Source: an uncultured Bacteroidales bacterium
Lineage (GTDB): Bacteria > Bacteroidota > Bacteroidia > Bacteroidales > UBA932
NCBI GenBank assembly: GCA_944323785.1
Contig: CALUTU010000009.1
Coordinates: 1-64,000 of the forward strand
Direction: 5' to 3'
Length of the DNA stretch: 64,000 nucleotides
Part shown: positions 1 to 7,540 of the stretch, in pieces
Position numbering within the stretch: the stretch's first letter is position 1
Layout: every line of letters begins with the position of its first letter
The notes under the pieces: generated by a model
The model's input: the letters and a program-made list of their open reading frames with translations, nothing else
Told to the model about the DNA's origin: nothing
Database searches by the model: none
Made by a program: the position numbers and the translations under genes

Positions 1-662
1 CGGTTGCGGGGTCTGCGGCCGAGCCAGCGGCTGCGTCCTGCCTTACCGGACGATTCGAGGTTGTGATCGGAATTGGAGACAGTTCCGACAGTCGCACGGC
101 AGGTTACGAGCACCATTCTGGTCTCGCCTGAAGGGAGACGGAGGATGGCGTGCTTGCCCTCACGTGCGGTGAGCTGAGCGTATGTTCCGGCACTGCGGGC
201 CATAGCGGCACCCTGACCGGGACGGAGCTCGATGTTGTGGATAACTGTTCCGAGAGGAATTTCTGAGAGAGGAAGAGCGTTGCCGAGCTCGGGAGCCACG
301 CCGGGACCTGACATGATGGTCTGGCCTACGCGGATTCCGGCAGGAGCAATGATATATCTCTTCTCACCGTCGGCATATACTACCAGCGCAATGCGGGCAC
401 TGCGGTTGGGATCGTACTCGATGGTCCTGACAGTAGCGGGGCAGTTGTCCTTGTCACGACGGAAGTCAATGACACGGTACATCCTCTTGTGTCCGCCACC
501 GATGTAGCGCATGGTCATCTTACCGGAGTTGTTGCGTCCGCCGGTCTTCCTGAGGGGCTCGAGAAGGGACTTCTCGGGCTTTGTGCAGGTTATCTCGTCA
601 AATGCGCTTATTGCCTTATTTCTCTGACCAGGTGTGGTCGGTTTGAATTTACGTATTGCCAT
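1..662 (-). CDS. rplB: 50S ribosomal protein L2 (3' part cut by window edge)
   Basis: The minus strand from the ATG at 662 reads [19 protein letters not shown] and continues open to the window edge, giving about 220 of the usual 270-275 residues. L2 is a 23S rRNA-binding primary assembly protein needed for subunit joining and peptidyl transferase function. Recognisable L2 stretches include [15 protein letters not shown] and a [14 protein letters not shown] region. It follows rplW by 4 bases, the normal S10-operon order (rplC-rplD-rplW-rplB). The rest of the gene lies outside the window. Nothing is odd in the visible part. Confidence 0.97.
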   Translation of the reverse strand, partial: MAIRKFKPTTPGQRNKAISAFDEITCTKPEKSLLEPLRKTGGRNNSGKMTMRYIGGGHKRMYRVIDFRRDKDNCPATVRTIEYDPNRSARIALVVYADGEKRYIIAPAGIRVGQTIMSGPGVAPELGNALPLSEIPLGTVIHNIELRPGQGAAMARSAGTYAQLTAREGKHAILRLPSGETRMVLVTCRATVGTVSNSDHNLESSGKAGRSRWLGRRPRN

Positions 663-666
663 AGGA

Positions 667-957
667 TTAAATGTTGCTATAGAAATCAATCTTATCCTCG
701 CCTGCCAGTGTCACATAAGCTTTCTTATAGTGGTTGGCACGGCCTCTAAGTAATCCCGCCTTGGTGTAGCGGCTCTTACGCTTGCCATGGTAGTTGACAG
801 TATTGACGTCCTTTACTGTCACTCCGTAGTGCTCCTCGACAGCCTTTCTGATCTCTATCTTGTTGGCTGAGCGGTCTACGATGAAACCGTAACGGTTCAA
901 TTTATCGCCCTGAACCGTCATCTTTTCTGTTACGATAGGCTTAATGATAATTCCCAT
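667..957 (-). CDS. rplW: 50S ribosomal protein L23
   Basis: This 96-residue protein ([13 protein letters not shown]...) matches L23 in length and in its N-terminal PIVTEK motif, with a lysine/arginine-rich central loop typical of the rRNA contact. L23 binds 23S rRNA at the polypeptide exit and docks trigger factor and SRP. It lies 12 bases after rplD and 4 bases before rplB, so it is co-transcribed from the promoter ahead of rplC. Confidence 0.97.
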   Translation of the reverse strand: MGIIIKPIVTEKMTVQGDKLNRYGFIVDRSANKIEIRKAVEEHYGVTVKDVNTVNYHGKRKSRYTKAGLLRGRANHYKKAYVTLAGEDKIDFYSNI

Positions 958-969
958 GTCTCCTATGGT

Positions 970-1596
970 TTATTTGCGTCTTTCTGCAATGATGTCCTGT
1001 ACACCGTCCACCATCACGAGCTGATAGGCGTTCATGATGTTGTAGGTGTTGATCTCATCTACTGAGATCACATTGACATTCTGAAGATTGCGCGAAGATT
1101 TGTAAATATTCACACTGTTTTCAGGAAGTACGAACAGAGTTCTTCTTCCGTTGGCCTTGAGGTTGTCCAGGATCTGGATGAACTCCTTGGTCTTGGGAGC
1201 GTCCATAGCGAAGGGCTCGACCATGATGATGGCGTTCTCCTGAGCCTTGTAGGACAAAGCTGAGTAACGGGCCAGCTGCTTGAGCTTCTTGTTGAGCTTG
1301 AAGCCATAGCCGTGAGGCTTGGGACCGAAGGCACGGCCACCGCCAACGTAGATGTTGGACTTGATGCTGCCGTGACGGGCTCCGCCACCGCCTTTCTGAC
1401 GGCCCATTTTCTTGGTGCTGTAGCTGACTTCGGATCTGTCCTTGGTCTTGTGAGTACCCTGACGCTGGTTGGCCAGATACTGCTTAACGTCGAGATAGAT
1501 CGCATGGTCGTTCGGCTCAATGCCGAAGATAGACGAATCAAGGGTCACTTTCTTTCCCGATTCGGTTCCGTCGATTTTGTAAACTGACAATTCCAT
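970..1596 (-). CDS. rplD: 50S ribosomal protein L4
   Basis: I choose the ATG at 1596 ([17 protein letters not shown]), not an upstream in-frame ATG at 1614, because the L4 family starts here and GGAGGA precedes it. The product is 208 residues. The L4 extended loop motif [14 protein letters not shown] is visible near residues 63-76. L4 lines the exit tunnel. In Escherichia coli it represses its own S10 operon, but no such regulation can be shown here. It lies 4 bases after rplC. Confidence 0.97.
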   Translation of the reverse strand: MELSVYKIDGTESGKKVTLDSSIFGIEPNDHAIYLDVKQYLANQRQGTHKTKDRSEVSYSTKKMGRQKGGGGARHGSIKSNIYVGGGRAFGPKPHGYGFKLNKKLKQLARYSALSYKAQENAIIMVEPFAMDAPKTKEFIQILDNLKANGRRTLFVLPENSVNIYKSSRNLQNVNVISVDEINTYNIMNAYQLVMVDGVQDIIAERRK

Positions 1597-1600
1597 AACG

Positions 1601-2224
1601 TTAGTCCTCCACAATTACGTATGAACCCTTTGCTCCGGGGATAGAACCCTTCACGAGAACCAGATTGTTCTCAGGGATAACCTTGATAACCTTGAGGTTG
1701 AGAATCTTCACGCGGTCACCGCCCATGCGGCCTGCCATTCTCATACCCTTGAATACTCTTGAAGGCCAAGAGGATGCACCCATAGAACCAGGGTGACGGA
1801 GTCTGTCGGCCTGACCGTGGGTAGCTCCGCCCACGCCGCCGAATCCGTGACGCTTAACGACGCCCTGGAATCCCTTACCTTTAGAGATACCGGTAACGTC
1901 TACCCATTCCACTCCCTCGCTGAGGTCTGAAACGGTCACTGTGTCTCCAAGCTTGAGCTCCTTGGGGAAGTCCGCCTTGAACTCCACCAGTTTGCGCTTG
2001 GGTGTGGTTCCTGCCTTGTCAAAATGGCCCTTGAGAGCCTTGCTGGTGTGTTTCTCTTTCATCTCGTCATAGGCAAGTTGTACAGCGGCATAACCATCTT
2101 TCTCTACTGTACGAATCTGCGTGACAACACAGGGACCAGCCTCAATAACGGTGCATGGGATATTCTTCCCATCAGCATCGAAAACGGAAGTCATTCCGAT
2201 TTTTTTTCCAATTAATCCAGGCAT
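1601..2224 (-). CDS. rplC: 50S ribosomal protein L3
   Basis: The start at 2224 gives [15 protein letters not shown], the canonical L3 N-terminus, and a 207-residue protein. An in-frame upstream extension is not L3-like and is ignored. The central loop reaching the peptidyl transferase centre ([16 protein letters not shown], then [18 protein letters not shown]) is intact. In related bacteria rpsJ lies directly upstream of rplC. Here rpsJ is 27.6 kb away and rplC has its own promoter, so it heads a detached S10 operon. Confidence 0.97.
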   Translation of the reverse strand: MPGLIGKKIGMTSVFDADGKNIPCTVIEAGPCVVTQIRTVEKDGYAAVQLAYDEMKEKHTSKALKGHFDKAGTTPKRKLVEFKADFPKELKLGDTVTVSDLSEGVEWVDVTGISKGKGFQGVVKRHGFGGVGGATHGQADRLRHPGSMGASSWPSRVFKGMRMAGRMGGDRVKILNLKVIKVIPENNLVLVKGSIPGAKGSYVIVED

Positions 2225-2264
2225 TGGTTTAATTAATTTGTTGTTAATCAATGAACTAAATGTT

Positions 2265-2283
2265 CCCGCGCACTTTTCGCGGG
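2265..2283 (-). promoter_or_regulatory. Leader hairpin upstream of rplC
   Basis: A 6-bp inverted repeat, CCCGCG / CGCGGG (2265-2270 and 2278-2283) with a 7-nt loop, lies in the leader between the -7 box and the rplC start, followed by an A/T-rich stretch. It could be a ribosomal-protein-responsive leader or an mRNA-stabilising 5' hairpin. Function is inference. Confidence 0.4.
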
Positions 2284-2287
2284 GCTG

Positions 2288-2317
2288 CAAATATACCACT
2301 AATATTTTAATCTACAA
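2288..2317 (-). promoter_or_regulatory. Bacteroidota-type promoter of rplC
   Basis: On the minus strand a TTG (2317-2315) is followed by 19 bases and TATATTTG (2295-2288), an exact TAnnTTTG -7 box at the standard distance. This explains how the rplC block is expressed although it is separated from rpsJ. Confidence 0.75.
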
Positions 2318-2436
2318 GGATTTTCGTGATTTTTTCCAGGCTCCAGCGGTAAAGTCTGCACTATCTCCCGGCAGAAACCTCCGATTACTCATCCTTAACT
2401 TGAGGTCATCGACCGCCGCGACCAGATGCTGGACGC

Positions 2437-2583
2437 ATGGAGCTGTTCAGAGCGACCACGAAAACCCGAAAGGCCCTGCATCCCACCATGGTCACCACTT
2501 ACGGTCTCAAACCGAACGCATGGTCCGGTATGGTACAGAACGAAATCGTACTGAACGACCTGTTTGCCGCAGACCCTAAATAA
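2437..2583 (+). pseudogene. C-terminal remnant of an AAA-family ATPase
   Basis: A 48-codon open frame reads MELFRATTKTRKALHPTMV, then TTYGLKPNAWSGMVQNEIVL, and ends DLFAADPK and stop. From memory this resembles the C-terminal tail (TRKAL...MVTTYGL...GMVQ/DDLF) of the Bacteroidota ATP-binding proteins with a C-terminal nuclease-like domain. The rest of the gene is missing: upstream sequence carries stops and frame changes and shows no Walker motifs. It sits at the junction between the rplC promoter and the non-ribosomal genes, so it may mark an old recombination or mobile-element scar. The flanks, 2318-2436 and 2584-2683, show nothing else recognisable. Confidence 0.5.
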
Positions 2584-2683
2584 AACAATGTTTAATGTTT
2601 CTTTCCCAGTATCTCCCAGCATAGGTGGGGCAGAAGGGCTGAAAGTTCCAGAAGACGGACTTCGGACTTAATTCTAATTTGAT

Positions 2684-2715
2684 TTTGGAAATACCGTAAC
2701 TGTTTATTAACTTTA
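2684..2715 (+). promoter_or_regulatory. Promoter of TonB_C lipoprotein gene
   Basis: TTTG (2684-2687), 20 bases, then TAACTTTA (2708-2715), close to the TAnnTTTG consensus. The ATG follows 26 bases later. Confidence 0.5.
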
Positions 2716-2741
2716 GCACATATTTAAACCATAAATACCTT

Positions 2742-3215
2742 ATGAAAAGATTTACCGCATATCTGACTGTACTGCTGCCGGCTATTATCAGTCTCTGCCT
2801 GTCGGGCTGTAATGTAACCTACCGCACCTCTATGCCGTCAATGCCATGGAAGATGGCAGCAGACAGCATCAAGCCGGACATACCTCCTAAGTTCAATGGA
2901 GGAGACGCAAAGACAGAATTTTCACAGTGGGTGTATCAGAACCTCCATTTCCCTGAAGAAGCCCGTAAGGCAAATGCCTCAGGCACTGCTTTGGTGGAGT
3001 TCGCCGTCAACCCGGACGGAACCGTGTCCGACATAAATGTTCAGGAGAGTCCGCATGAGTCTATAACCGAAGAGATTATAAGGGTTTTTTCCGAGTCTCC
3101 GCTTTGGACACCAGCATACCTTGACGGCAAGCCTATCAAAGTAGTCTACACCATGCCGCTGACTTTCAGGGTTCGAGACTCAGCATCCAGAATCCCGAAC
3201 CGTCCCCGGTTTTAA
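2742..3215 (+). CDS. TonB C-terminal-domain lipoprotein
   Basis: This 157-residue protein has an SPII signal peptide with lipobox LSGC (Cys23), a short linker, then a TonB/energy-transducer C-terminal domain (about residues 45-150: PPKFNGGDAK, FPEEARK, VEFAVNPDGTVSDI, WTPAYLDGKPIKV). It lacks the N-terminal membrane anchor and proline-rich stalk of true TonB, so it is unlikely to energise receptors. The domain closely resembles the C-terminus of the M56 peptidase encoded convergently next door (VPPKFNGGDARQEFPQW), suggesting partial duplication and a shared ligand. Role unknown. Own promoter at 2684-2715. Confidence 0.8.
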   Translation: MKRFTAYLTVLLPAIISLCLSGCNVTYRTSMPSMPWKMAADSIKPDIPPKFNGGDAKTEFSQWVYQNLHFPEEARKANASGTALVEFAVNPDGTVSDINVQESPHESITEEIIRVFSESPLWTPAYLDGKPIKVVYTMPLTFRVRDSASRIPNRPRF

Positions 3216-3236
3216 CATCATATCTGCGCAGAAGAC

Positions 3237-3284
3237 ACTGCCCGGCGGTGGATATCCTCAAAAGGATCCGGACCGTCGGGCAGT
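3237..3284. terminator. Bidirectional terminator between convergent genes
   Basis: A long imperfect inverted repeat (arms ACTGCCCGGCGGT and ACCGTCGGGCAGT with inner GGATATCC/GGATCC pairing) lies between the convergent genes ending at 3215 and 3309. Confidence 0.6.
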
Positions 3285-3308
3285 AAGCATACACCGCTAC
3301 AGCAATGG

Positions 3309-4616
3309 TCATTTGTCAGAGTCTCCGCCCCGGAGCTGGAAGAGCACCGGGAAGGCGTATGTCACTTTCACCGGCTTACCGTCTATGTAACCGGGTGTCC
3401 AATCAGGTGACTCGGACACCACTCTTATGACTTCATTGTCTATAGACTCACACACACCTTCCAGAATCGAGATATCGGACACACTGCCGTCCTTGTTGAT
3501 CTGAAACTGCACTATGACCCTTCCTTCCATACCCGCATCACGGGCATCTTCAGGATAGACCAGCCGGGTATAGAACCATTGGGGGAATTCCTGCCTGGCA
3601 TCACCGCCGTTGAACTTAGGCGGAACATCCAGTGCAAAGTATTCGTACACCTTGGCTGTGTCGGCGGACTCAGGCCCGGCGGCAACTAGTTCCACTGACC
3701 CAGCCAAAGCTGTCAATGTATCCGTGCCGGACATTACATCGTTGCCGCCATCCTTCGTATTGAAACTCATAGCGGCCAGAAGCAGGGGCAGGCAGGCGAT
3801 ATAAGCCAGAGCTGCCCATTTCGTAGTCTTTACTTTTCCAATCATGGCTATTCGGTTTTTAAGTTTGCTGTGACCAAAGCTGTTCGCGATCAGGAAACGG
3901 CTGTCTCCCACAGCTTTTCTCACAAGCAGAAGTTGATATTGAGTAGCATCGACGCCTTGTTTGAGCACAGCCTCGTCGGCCTCGTATTCATGCATCATCC
4001 GGAGCTCGGAGCGCATCATCCACACGAGCGGATTGAACCAATGGAGCGCACAGACCAGCGACATGAAAAGCATATCCGCCGAATGATGATGTCCGGCGTG
4101 CGCACACTCGTGTGTCAATATCTCCGGATGCCCGTCATAATCGCTGCGGCTGATGACGACATGGTTCATGAAGCTGAACGACGGCATATCATGTTCTGCA
4201 ATATGAAGCATCACATACCTTTTCCCGTCATAGCAGTAACGCACACCTTTATACTGACGGATGACCTTGCGGATACGGCCCAATGAAACTGCCGCTGATA
4301 TAAGGACGACGGTGAACCCGACGGCATAAACGCCGTACAGCAGTACTTTCCAGTCCAACCCGCCTGCGGCAGTCTCCGACACATCTCCGCCTCCGACAAC
4401 CGTCTCAGGCAGGACAATCCGCAACGGCAGATAATCAGCTACCGGGGTAGAGGGATCCACATTGATCCTGACCAGCGGCAGCAGCAGACAGGCCACCGTC
4501 CCGACCAGCAGGACCGCACGGTTGAGGCGGAACAACGTGGTCTTCCTCATGAAAAGCATGAAGAAAGCGTAGAATCCCGCCAGCAGCAGGGCCGTTTTCA
4601 GTATCCAGTGTATCAT
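3309..4616 (-). CDS. BlaR1/MecR1-like M56 peptidase with TonB C-terminal domain
   Basis: The 435-residue protein has N-terminal membrane helices (about 4-22, 33-50, 93-115), a zinc metallopeptidase motif HECAH (169-173) with a downstream HEYEADEAV ligand motif, a further helix (about 265-285), and a C-terminal TonB-type domain (about 330-430) in place of the penicillin-binding sensor of classical BlaR1. By family knowledge, M56 proteins of this kind sense an envelope signal and cleave the partner BlaI repressor. Its start overlaps the blaI-like stop by 4 bases (ATGA), so the two are translationally coupled. The signal sensed is unknown, and the absence of a beta-lactam sensor domain argues against a resistance role. 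Confidence 0.85.
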   Translation of the reverse strand: MIHWILKTALLLAGFYAFFMLFMRKTTLFRLNRAVLLVGTVACLLLPLVRINVDPSTPVADYLPLRIVLPETVVGGGDVSETAAGGLDWKVLLYGVYAVGFTVVLISAAVSLGRIRKVIRQYKGVRYCYDGKRYVMLHIAEHDMPSFSFMNHVVISRSDYDGHPEILTHECAHAGHHHSADMLFMSLVCALHWFNPLVWMMRSELRMMHEYEADEAVLKQGVDATQYQLLLVRKAVGDSRFLIANSFGHSKLKNRIAMIGKVKTTKWAALAYIACLPLLLAAMSFNTKDGGNDVMSGTDTLTALAGSVELVAAGPESADTAKVYEYFALDVPPKFNGGDARQEFPQWFYTRLVYPEDARDAGMEGRVIVQFQINKDGSVSDISILEGVCESIDNEVIRVVSESPDWTPGYIDGKPVKVTYAFPVLFQLRGGDSDK

Positions 4617-4987
4617 TTTCTCAGGTTCTTACTTTCTATTTCCGATATCAGGGCCTTCAGCTCGTCAAGTCCCATCTTCTCCTCCTCCACGAACTGCGAG
4701 ACCAGACTGGTGTAGGAATTGCCGTAGTATCTCGACACCACGTCCCCGACAGTCTGTCCCCTGTACTCCCGCTCGCTCACCGCAACGCTGTACTGATACG
4801 AGTTCGCCATGGGCCTGCGCACCACGAATCCCTTTTCCTCCAGGAACCGGACCTGGGTCGCCACTGTATTGTAATTGGGTCTCGGCTCGGGCATGGCCGC
4901 CACTATATCCCGGATGAACATGCTTTCTCCGCTTTTCCAGAGGATGTTCATCACCTCCTCTTCCTTAGCTGTAAGTCTCTGCTTCAT
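4613..4987 (-). CDS. BlaI/MecI/CopY-family transcriptional repressor
   Basis: The 124-residue protein is a winged-helix repressor: LTAKEEEVMNILWKSGE at the N-terminus, the recognition segment RPNYNTVATQVRFLEEKGF, and a C-terminal dimerisation helix region (FVEEEKMGLDELKALISEI). Length and layout match BlaI/MecI. It is encoded directly before the M56 peptidase with a 4-base overlap. A dyad of BlaI-operator type overlaps the expected -33 region of its own promoter (5033-5053), so autorepression relieved by the peptidase is likely (inference). Confidence 0.9.
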   Translation of the reverse strand: MKQRLTAKEEEVMNILWKSGESMFIRDIVAAMPEPRPNYNTVATQVRFLEEKGFVVRRPMANSYQYSVAVSEREYRGQTVGDVVSRYYGNSYTSLVSQFVEEEKMGLDELKALISEIESKNLRK

Positions 4988-5009
4988 ATCTTTCTGTATC
5001 TATTTACCG

Positions 5010-5053
5010 CAAATGTAATCAATATTTCCGTAACTCCTAAAATTTTTAGTAGT
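5010..5053 (-). promoter_or_regulatory. BlaI promoter with overlapping operator dyad
   Basis: On the minus strand the -7 box TACATTTG is at 5017-5010. A 21-bp near-perfect dyad (arms ACTCCTAAAA and TTTTAGTAGT on the plus strand, 5033-5053, one mismatch) covers the place where the -33 box should be, about 20 bp upstream. A repressor bound there would block RNA polymerase. The remainder up to the heat-shock gene (5054-5415) has no gene. It is A/T-rich to about 5270 and G/C-rich and potentially structured from 5270 to 5395, perhaps a leader of the hsp20 mRNA. It also contains the 12-mer listed at 5253. Confidence 0.65.
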
Positions 5054-5252
5054 TTTCTTAAATTTCTTAATAGTTCCCGGCAGTCCGTCGTCAGCATCCC
5101 TCCACCACAATCCCGTCTCACTTCCACAACGGCAGCATTTCCTGCATTTCTCTGCCGTTGCGGCACGGGTAGTAGTGGTATAGGCGAACTGACAAAATGT
5201 CGCATAAATATTTGATTATCTGCATATTACAGACAAAGTGGCAGAATTTTGC

Positions 5253-5264
5253 GACAAATTTGCC
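5253..5264. promoter_or_regulatory. Orphan copy of the 12-mer GACAAATTTGCC
   Basis: This 12-mer is identical to the core of the two lipoprotein-operon operators at 39190-39201 and 46043-46054, and identical over 13 bases (with a leading C) to the 39 kb site. No TTTG/TAnnTTTG promoter at the 18-bp spacing and no surrounding dyad is present here, so its target is unclear. Confidence 0.4.
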
Positions 5265-5430
5265 GGGTGGCGGGCGGCACAGGGCACTGGTCCGCAATTT
5301 GCGATACACTCTATCGAACGCCCGAAAGGGAGAGCGGAACGGAGGCCCCGATGAGGGGTGCCGGAAAGACTCCCGGGAAAGCGTTCGGAAACATTTTTAG
5401 AAACAATTTAAAATTATGGAGGATAACATT

Positions 5431-5871
5431 ATGGTACCTAGCAGAAGAACACAGCAGAATTGGCTGCCCGCATTTTTCAATGACTTTTTCGATGATGACT
5501 TCAGACATTTCGGCAATATGATGAGGACTTCGTCCCCTGCCATCAATGTCAAGGAAAGCGACAAGGAGTACACGGTGGAGATAGCCGCTCCCGGTATGTC
5601 GAAGGATGACTTCAAAATCCGCATCAACGAGGAGAACGAACTGGTGGTCACACTGGAACACAAGGACGAAAAGAAAGAAGAGAAGAAGGACGAGAAATAC
5701 CTCAGAAGGGAATTCTCCTACTCACACTTCGAGCAGACCCTGCTTCTCCCGGACGACATCAAGAAAGAGGAGATCAGCGCAAGCATGGAGCACGGCGTGC
5801 TGAACATCACCCTGCCCAAGATGACGGAAGTTCCCGCAACTCCCAAAGAAAGATTCATCGACATCAAATAG
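5431..5871 (+). CDS. Small heat-shock protein, Hsp20/alpha-crystallin family
   Basis: From the ATG at 5431 the product is 146 residues (MVPSRRTQQNWLPAFFNDFF). An in-frame ATG at 5416 would add five residues, but GGAGGA lies just before 5431 and the family N-terminus fits the shorter form. The alpha-crystallin domain spans about residues 35-130 (INVKESDKEYTVEIAAPGM, ELVVTLEHK) and ends with GVLNITLPK, the conserved GxLxxxxPK motif that precedes the C-terminal extension. These proteins are ATP-independent holdases that bind unfolding cytoplasmic proteins. It is monocistronic and terminated by the hairpin at 5898. Confidence 0.95.
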   Translation: MVPSRRTQQNWLPAFFNDFFDDDFRHFGNMMRTSSPAINVKESDKEYTVEIAAPGMSKDDFKIRINEENELVVTLEHKDEKKEEKKDEKYLRREFSYSHFEQTLLLPDDIKKEEISASMEHGVLNITLPKMTEVPATPKERFIDIK

Positions 5872-5897
5872 CCTGTGGGCTGAATGACAACACTACG

Positions 5898-5933
5898 AGC
5901 CGCACTTCGGACAACACCGGAGCGCGGCTTTTT
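5898..5933. terminator. Rho-independent terminator after hsp20
   Basis: Stem AGCCGC ... GCGGCT with extended internal pairing (CTTCGG/CCGGAG), followed by TTTTT on the plus strand. An outer CTACGA/TCGTAG pair allows action on the minus strand as well, where the fused gene ends at 5980. Confidence 0.7.
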
Positions 5934-5979
5934 CGTAGCATTTCACGTAACTCAATGCCGTTGCTGTATATGAAGCAGA

Positions 5980-7497
5980 TCACAGCACCTCCATACCGGC
6001 CACAGCCCGACGGTAGCCGTTCACCATCGAGCGGACGATGTCGGCAGCCGAAGGCAGGTCGGAGATGAGCGAAACACCCTGGCCTATCTCCAGTTCGCCT
6101 GCGGAAAGGTCTCCGTCGAAGATACCCGACTTGGCCCGTCCGCGTCCGAGCAGTTCCGTAAGCTCCTCTTTTGACGCCCCACGGTCCTCCGCCTCCTGTA
6201 CCTGAGCGTAGAAATCGTTCTTGATCAGGCGGGTAGGACTCAGTTTCTTGAGGGACAGCATAGTGTCGCCCTCCTTAAGGCTCAGACACAGCTGCTTGAA
6301 CTCCTCGCTGGCGCTGCTCTCACGGCTGAGGGCAAAACGGGTCCCGACCTGCACTCCCTCGGCGCCGAGAGCGAAGGCAGCAGCCATTCCCGCACCCGAG
6401 ACGATACCGCCCGCAGCCAGCAGAGGCAGCGATACTGCCGCCCGGACCTGAGGTACCAGCACCATCGTAGCCGTCTCTTCCCGGCCATTGTGCCCGCCGG
6501 CCTCGAATCCCTCAGCCACCACCGCGTCCACTCCGGCCTCGGCGCATTTGACCGCAAACCTGGAGCTGGAGACTACATGAGCCACCTTGACGCCCGCATC
6601 CTTGAGCCGCGCCGTCCAGGTCCTGGGATTGCCGGCCGAAGTGAAGACCACCGGCACTTTCTCCGCCAGCACCGTCTCCATCAGCTCAGTGGCGTATGGG
6701 GACATCAGAGGGACGTTGACCCCGAAAGGCCTGTCTGTAGCCGCACGGCACTTGGCGATATGCTCCCGCAGCAGCTCCGGCTTCATCGAACCGGCCCCGA
6801 GCAGACCCAGACCACCGGCGGCACTAACCGCAGAGGCCAGACACCAGCCGCTGCACCAGACCATTCCGCCCGCCACTATCGGATAGCGGATGCCGAACAC
6901 GGAGCAGACCCGGTTGTCATTGCGGATAATCTCAGTGCGGGTCTCGCATACCACCGCATCCATCAGCATATCGTGAGCCTCCCTCGGCACCGCATCCACC
7001 ATCTGGAAATCGAAGCAGACCCCGACCTTGTAAGGCCCGCCCTGACAACAGTCCGAAGCTCCGCAAAGCAGCCTATCATAAAAGCCCTTGCCGCGTCCCA
7101 TCCGTCCACCGTCCGCGTCAAAAGCCACTCCCGGCACCACAACCAGGTCGATATCGGATATACGCACTTCCTCCGAGCCCTCCACCGGCTCCGGAATCGA
7201 ATACGACTCGCCCGGCACCAACGCGGCCCGTCCGGAGAAACGCCTGATCCTCAGCATCTCCCCATCCACCACCGGCAGAAACACATTCTTTCCGGCAGCG
7301 GCACAGGAGAGCACCGCGTCCTGAGTGGACACCTCATCCTGCATTGCCCAGTAAAACAGAATATTCTGCGCCCTGCGGAACCGCGGCAGCCCCATCAGCC
7401 TCTCCATCACCGGCACAGAGCGACGGCGGCGCTCCTCGACGGGTACCTGTTTCTTGCGCATCGATATCAATTTGCGAAGTTCCTTTTTACTTTCCAT
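5980..7497 (-). CDS. Fusion: 5-formyl-THF cyclo-ligase + FabK/nitronate-monooxygenase-like oxidoreductase
   Basis: The start at 7497 (MESKKELRKLISMRKKQV) gives 505 residues in one unbroken frame. Residues 1-190 form a complete 5-formyltetrahydrofolate cyclo-ligase (MTHFS), with the substrate motif MGRGKGFYDR near 133-142 and VPGVAFD at about 121-127. Residues 196-505 form a flavin TIM-barrel of the nitronate monooxygenase / enoyl-ACP reductase II family: FGIRYPIVAGGMVWCSG, the catalytic-type segment EAGGHNGRE, and the FMN-phosphate motif AAGGIVSGAGMAAAFALGAE. MTHFS converts 5-formyl-THF to 5,10-methenyl-THF using ATP. The second domain would be FMN-dependent, with substrate not deducible. Both domains look intact. 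No start codon suggests separate translation of the second domain. It is divergent from queH. Confidence 0.85.
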   Translation of the reverse strand: MESKKELRKLISMRKKQVPVEERRRRSVPVMERLMGLPRFRRAQNILFYWAMQDEVSTQDAVLSCAAAGKNVFLPVVDGEMLRIRRFSGRAALVPGESYSIPEPVEGSEEVRISDIDLVVVPGVAFDADGGRMGRGKGFYDRLLCGASDCCQGGPYKVGVCFDFQMVDAVPREAHDMLMDAVVCETRTEIIRNDNRVCSVFGIRYPIVAGGMVWCSGWCLASAVSAAGGLGLLGAGSMKPELLREHIAKCRAATDRPFGVNVPLMSPYATELMETVLAEKVPVVFTSAGNPRTWTARLKDAGVKVAHVVSSSRFAVKCAEAGVDAVVAEGFEAGGHNGREETATMVLVPQVRAAVSLPLLAAGGIVSGAGMAAAFALGAEGVQVGTRFALSRESSASEEFKQLCLSLKEGDTMLSLKKLSPTRLIKNDFYAQVQEAEDRGASKEELTELLGRGRAKSGIFDGDLSAGELEIGQGVSLISDLPSAADIVRSMVNGYRRAVAGMEVL

Positions 7498-7540
7498 AAT
7501 TTTCAATATTTTTACAAAAATATAACTTTTGCGAGTCAAT

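Noticed and set aside
2121-2579. Plus-strand frame of 152 codons covering the rplC 5' end and the region upstream
   Set aside because: It runs through rplC and its promoter in antisense. Only the different frame from 2437 has meaningful similarity.
3309-4987. Beta-lactam resistance operon (blaI-blaR1)
   Set aside because: The M56 protein lacks a penicillin-binding sensor domain and no beta-lactamase gene is nearby, so a resistance role is not supported.
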